NCBI GenBank assembly: GCA_003485905.1
Contig: DNHK01000345.1
Location: 1-9,862 of the forward strand
Source: Gammaproteobacteria bacterium
GTDB lineage: Bacteria > Pseudomonadota > Gammaproteobacteria > Arenicellales > Arenicellaceae
Reading direction: 5' to 3'
Length of the DNA: 9,862 bases
Shown here: positions 6,836 to 9,862 of the stretch, in pieces
Layout: every line of letters begins with the position of its first letter
Numbering within the stretch: position 1 is the first letter of the stretch
Notes under the pieces: generated by a model
What the model was told of the DNA's origin: nothing
The model's input: the letters and a program-made list of their open reading frames with translations, nothing else
Database searches by the model: none
Position numbers and translations under genes: made by a program

Positions 6836-7224
6836 TGTTTAGCAAAGGTTTATTGTTTGGGGCACTGTTTTTTGTACCACTTGTGCTATCCGCCCATCAT
6901 TCAGTGGCATTGAATTTTTCTGATGAAATAGTGACATTCGAAGGAACTGTTGTGTCGGTAAAGTGGATTAATCCACACGGTTCGTTTGTATTAGAAGTCA
7001 CGAACCAAGATGGAACCTCGGAAGAGTGGATAGTGGAAATGTTGGCGCGAATCGCATTGCAACGTCAGGGTTTTGACTTCGATGCCATTCAAGAAGGTGA
7101 TCAAATTCAACTCAGTGGTCGAGTAGGGTATCGGGAGCGCACAATAATTTTTGGTGAGGCTGTGCTTCCGGATGGCACAATTGTTAGAGAACGAAGCCCC
7201 GTAAGGGAGCGATTTAGAAAATAG
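6835..7224 (+). CDS. Exported DUF6152-like single-domain protein
   Basis: An intact 129-aa protein. The ATG at 6835 shares its A with the TAA of the preceding gene, and GGAGG at 6821-6825 is the ribosome-binding site. Residues 1-20 are a signal peptide ending VLSA, so the mature protein would start His21-His22-Ser23. The domain follows the DUF6152 pattern: FEGTVVSVKWINPHGSF, then EEWIVEMLA, then EGDQIQLSGRV, then VLPDGTIV near the end. It is equivalent to the N-terminal half of the fusions at 393 and 1798, here as a separate cistron placed after its partner domain. No enzyme activity is known for the family. The paired exposed His residues near the mature N-terminus could bind metal, but that is inference. 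The last residues are basic (RERSPVRERFRK). The gene ends in TAG. Confidence 0.85.
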   Translation: MFSKGLLFGALFFVPLVLSAHHSVALNFSDEIVTFEGTVVSVKWINPHGSFVLEVTNQDGTSEEWIVEMLARIALQRQGFDFDAIQEGDQIQLSGRVGYRERTIIFGEAVLPDGTIVRERSPVRERFRK

Positions 7225-7398
7225 ATTTGGTTTTTTAGCTGGATATTTTCTGGAGAATTGGCCGAACCTTGCGCTTTGCTTATTTTTAAAAGTCAGAAGT
7301 ACTTATGCATCATTGCTTTACGTTAACTTTTCAGGAGGTTTCTTTAGGCTAAACTAAAAACATCGTTGAGTGTTTCTCACGATTGATGCATACAGTCT

Positions 7399-7671
7399 AT
7401 GATGAAAATTAAATCAATATTACCGCTGCTGCTTAGCGCTCTACTGCTGTCACAAACAGCAATAGCGCAGCATGATATTGAGCATCAATTTCTTGAGCAC
7501 ACGGAATTATGTGCTGTTTTTGTTACAGCTGATGAAGCGGGTAGCTGTGAATTACCGCTGACAGTCCTAGCTGTTTTTGTTGAATCGGAAGTTCGCCTAA
7601 CGCCCCTAACGGTTGAGGTGACATCACTTAACCGCACAGCCTACTTATCCCGCGCACCACCTCTAGCTTAA
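7399..7671 (+). CDS. Small exported His/Cys-containing protein beside a zinc receptor gene
   Basis: A 90-aa protein. A signal peptide of about 23 aa ends AIA|QHDIEHQF. The mature part has His25, His29 and His34 with Cys38 and Cys50 (HDIEHQFLEHTELC, then GSCEL), and a C-terminus of SRAPPLA. Short exported proteins with an H..EH…C region and a terminal RAPP are, as I recall, found next to TonB receptors of the ZnuD/copper type (DUF2946-like). That resemblance is by eye only. The spaced His and Cys suggest transient metal binding in the periplasm. The receptor gene begins 108 nt downstream, after a strong stem-loop. The start is ATG 7399, with a second ATG at 7402; neither has a good ribosome-binding site, so the start is uncertain by one codon. 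Confidence 0.65.
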   Translation: MMKIKSILPLLLSALLLSQTAIAQHDIEHQFLEHTELCAVFVTADEAGSCELPLTVLAVFVESEVRLTPLTVEVTSLNRTAYLSRAPPLA

Positions 7672-7681
7672 TAATTCGACT

Positions 7682-7709
7682 GGATTCATCTGTAGCTTCA
7701 GATGAATCC
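7682..7709 (+). terminator. Perfect 11-bp stem-loop after the small exported gene
   Basis: GGATTCATCTG (7682-7692), loop TAGCTT, CAGATGAATCC (7699-7709): an uninterrupted inverted repeat beginning 10 nt after the TAA of the 90-aa gene. It is followed by GCCCTTT rather than a clean T-run, so it is not a textbook intrinsic terminator. It may instead protect the mRNA 3' end or limit readthrough into the receptor gene. Confidence 0.5.
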
Positions 7710-7716
7710 GCCCTTT

Positions 7717-7732
7717 AGTGACCATTGTCACT
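7717..7732 (+). repeat. Short inverted repeat, possibly a contracted intergenic repeat copy
   Basis: AGTGAC (7717-7722), loop CATT, GTCACT (7727-7732) form a perfect 6-bp stem. The TGACC…GTCACTC ends resemble copy 3 at 2938, but the central CGCTTTGGG is missing, so the relationship is doubtful. Confidence 0.25.
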
Positions 7733-7779
7733 CACTCAGTTTTACGGCTGTTTTGGCCGCTATTTAGTGAAAAATTATT

Positions 7780-9862
7780 ATGCTATCAAAAAAAATTACT
7801 GTTACGTTTACGCTGTCTGGTTTGTTTGTAAATATGTTGTCGTCTAATTTGGCGATGGCTCAAGATTCAAGTTCTGACTCCAGCTTGGAAAGACATATTG
7901 AAGAAATTCGAGTGCTGGCACATCCTCTTGCTGAGGAGGGTTCGGCACAGTCAATAACCGTATTAAGTGGCGAAGAGTTGGCCAAAAATGTTCAAGGTTC
8001 ACTTGGAGAGACGCTTAAGGGCGAAGCCGGTATCCAAACCGCAAGTTTTGGTTCGGCAGTCGGTAGACCGGTGATTCACGGCCTTGGAGGCGCGCGCGTA
8101 AAAACTACTCAGGATCGAATTGACAGTCTCGATGTGTCAGTTACATCGGGTGATCACGCAGTAAGTGTAGAACCTTTTATTGCTAATCAAATTACCGTAT
8201 TAAAGGGTGCCAGCACATTACTCTACGGCAGTTCTGCAATTGGTGGTGTGGTGGATGTTGAAACTGGACGAATACCGAGACAGCTTCCGGACGAAGCCCA
8301 GGGTCGAGCGCAAATACGTGCTGCGGATAATGCTAACGCTTTGACTGGAGCGGTACGTATGGATTCCGCGATCGGACAGAATTTTGTAGTGCACGTTGAT
8401 GCCTTCGTCAGTAATGCTGACGACTATGAGATTCCAGGTTTTGCTGAGTCTTCAGCGCTGCACGCAGCAGAGGAAGCTGCCGAAGAAGCAGAGGGCGAAC
8501 ACCATGAGGAAGAAAGTGATAGTAGCGGTACGTTAGTTGGTAGTCGTGCTCAACGTCAAGGTGGTGCATTAGGCTTGAGTTATATCGGTGAACAGGGCTT
8601 TCTTGGTTTTTCAATTAGTTCTCTCAACGCTGAGTACGGTTTACTCGGTGGGCATGGGCATGAAGAGGAACATGGGCATGAAGAAGAAGGTGCTGAAGAG
8701 GAGGGCGAAGAAGAGGGTCCAGGTATGATCGATATGTCTCAGACACGCTTTGACATCGAGGGGCAACTAGATCAGCCTTTTCGTGGTTTTGAGTCGCTAA
8801 ATTTTCGGCTCGGCGTCAATGATTATGAGCATGAGGAGATTGAAGGTAACGGAGAAGTAGGCACCAAATTTAGTAACAATGCTTGGGAGGCACGCTTACA
8901 ATTGACGCACCTACGATGGCAGGAAATAACTGGCACTTTTGGTTTGCAAGCGAATTCCCGAGAGTTTTCCGTCGTTGGGGAGGAGGCCTTTGTGCCACAA
9001 GTGGAGACAGAATCAGTTGGTATTTTTTGGGTTGGCGAACGAGAATTTAATACGTTTGATATAGAGACTGGTGTGCGGTTCGAAGATTTGCAGCATCGTC
9101 CAACGGCAGTGGGGATCGAACAGCGTGACTTTTCGACTATAAGCACTTCAATTGGACTGCTAAACCCGATCAACGATTATCTGACCTTTTCAGCATTGCT
9201 TGATTACAGCAGTCGCGCACCTACCATAGAGGAACTTTATTCTAATGGTCCGCATCTAGCGACCCAATCGTTCGAAATAGGTAATCCAAACTTGGACAAA
9301 GAACGGGCTACCGGACTGACACTAAGCGCTAACTATGAAAATAGGTTTATGGAGATTAATGTCAGTGGTTACTATATGGATTTTGCCGACTTTATCTATC
9401 AGCAAAATGTTGGCACAGTTGAGGATGGGCTGCCAGTCTTTACATATCGACAAAATGACGCCAGTTTTCGTGGGCTAGATGTGCAGGGCTTGTTTCACCT
9501 TGGTGTGGTAGCAACGGGGGATTTGGATTTCACCTTCATATTTGACACCGTGCGCGGAGAATTGGATACAGGCTTGATTGGGAATCAAAATCTGCCACGA
9601 ATCCCGGCATCTCGATATGGTATTGGCTTATCCTGGCTTAGCTCAGCTTGGTCAGTCGATGTCGACTGGTTGTATGTAGACGGGCAGCAGCGTACTGCGT
9701 TTGGTGAGCTTCCCACCGAGTCATACAGTGACTTGTCTTTATATATTGGGCGGTCGATTGAGTTTGGTAGCAATGAGCTAACCGTGTTTCTGCAGGGGCG
9801 AAACTTAACGGACGAAGAACAGCGTTACCACGCTTCAATTGTGAAGGACATTGCACCGGCAG
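7780..9862 (+). CDS. znuD: ZnuD-like TonB-dependent outer-membrane zinc receptor (3' end beyond window)
   Basis: 694 codons are visible with no stop; the family's usual end suggests only the last few barrel residues are missing. The ATG at 7780 has only a weak upstream site. The signal peptide ends LAMA|QD at 27. A TonB-box-like EEIRVLA (41-47) is followed by the plug: VLSGEELAKNVQGSLGETL, GRPVIHGLGGARVK, TSGDHAVSVEPF, VLKGASTLLYGSSAIGGVVD. Barrel features recalled from Neisseria ZnuD include the FRGFESLNFRLGVNDYEHEE strand, APTIEELYSNGPHLAT, FEIGNPNLDKERA, PRIPASRYG and GRNLTDEEQRYHAS. Two acidic His-rich stretches, residues about 228-246 (EEAEGEHHEEES) and 291-313 (GHGHEEEHGHEEEG), should be extracellular loops capturing Zn2+. 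Energy comes from TonB-ExbBD, encoded elsewhere. A copper or other metal substrate is possible. Zur control is common in the family, but I see no clear Zur box upstream. No disruption is seen across the visible 2.08 kb. Confidence 0.88.
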   Translation, partial: MLSKKITVTFTLSGLFVNMLSSNLAMAQDSSSDSSLERHIEEIRVLAHPLAEEGSAQSITVLSGEELAKNVQGSLGETLKGEAGIQTASFGSAVGRPVIHGLGGARVKTTQDRIDSLDVSVTSGDHAVSVEPFIANQITVLKGASTLLYGSSAIGGVVDVETGRIPRQLPDEAQGRAQIRAADNANALTGAVRMDSAIGQNFVVHVDAFVSNADDYEIPGFAESSALHAAEEAAEEAEGEHHEEESDSSGTLVGSRAQRQGGALGLSYIGEQGFLGFSISSLNAEYGLLGGHGHEEEHGHEEEGAEEEGEEEGPGMIDMSQTRFDIEGQLDQPFRGFESLNFRLGVNDYEHEEIEGNGEVGTKFSNNAWEARLQLTHLRWQEITGTFGLQANSREFSVVGEEAFVPQVETESVGIFWVGEREFNTFDIETGVRFEDLQHRPTAVGIEQRDFSTISTSIGLLNPINDYLTFSALLDYSSRAPTIEELYSNGPHLATQSFEIGNPNLDKERATGLTLSANYENRFMEINVSGYYMDFADFIYQQNVGTVEDGLPVFTYRQNDASFRGLDVQGLFHLGVVATGDLDFTFIFDTVRGELDTGLIGNQNLPRIPASRYGIGLSWLSSAWSVDVDWLYVDGQQRTAFGELPTESYSDLSLYIGRSIEFGSNELTVFLQGRNLTDEEQRYHASIVKDIAPA

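Noticed and set aside
393..7224. Genome-wide reassignment of TAG to a sense codon
   Set aside because: The cupin, the membrane protein and the lone DUF6152 gene all end at TAG at natural C-termini, so TAG appears to work as a stop in this organism.
8823..9173. 116-codon reverse-strand open frame inside the receptor gene
   Set aside because: It is a shadow of the TonB-receptor barrel coding sequence, with no ribosome-binding site or domain.

Overview
The window looks like a chromosomal piece of a Gram-negative, probably marine or environmental gammaproteobacterium. The evidence is a run of Sec-exported periplasmic proteins, a TonB-dependent outer-membrane receptor, moderate GC (mid-40s by eye) and mixed ATG/TTG starts. 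All supportable genes lie on the + strand. The organism assignment is inference from protein style, not from a marker gene.

Layout. The last 20 codons of a DUF2189-type membrane protein (3-65) are followed by a 327-nt gap. Two paralogous exported two-domain proteins come next (393-1498 and 1798-2880). Each has an N-terminal DUF6152-like beta domain beginning His-His-Ser after the signal peptide, then a domain of unknown function carrying a G-[HY]-S-[IV]-[GA]-[WY]-[FWY]-E signature and a C-terminal Tyr-Gly-Cys. Then come an exported cupin (3044-3584), an exported M20 zinc peptidase (3926-5371) and a multi-spanning membrane protein of unknown function (5430-6014). At 6143-7224 the same two domains reappear as separate, overlapping genes in swapped order. 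The right end holds a small exported His/Cys protein (7399-7671) and a ZnuD-like TonB receptor (7780 to the window edge).

Four of these genes carry one disruption each: a 1-nt loss near 690 in the first fusion gene, an in-frame TAG at 2056 in the second, one surplus G in a G7 tract at 3140-3146 in the cupin, and an in-frame TAG at 6302 in the split third copy. The reading frame is otherwise well conserved on both sides of every lesion. These are therefore very recent pseudogenes, sequence errors, or (for the two TAGs) readthrough. At least three other genes here end in TAG, which argues against wholesale TAG reassignment.

An imperfect-palindrome repeat of about 26 bp occurs once, in the same orientation, in each of the four gaps around the first three exported genes (329, 1621, 2938, 3628). 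A weaker possible copy lies at 123.

How the genes might work together. The right end fits outer-membrane zinc acquisition: a small metal-binding-like exported protein beside a ZnuD-type receptor with His/Glu-rich loops. The left and centre look like a periplasmic module built on the DUF6152/YGC domain pair. Its biochemical role is unknown; the fused and split forms suggest that the two domains act as one complex, possibly metal-binding through the His-His N-terminus.
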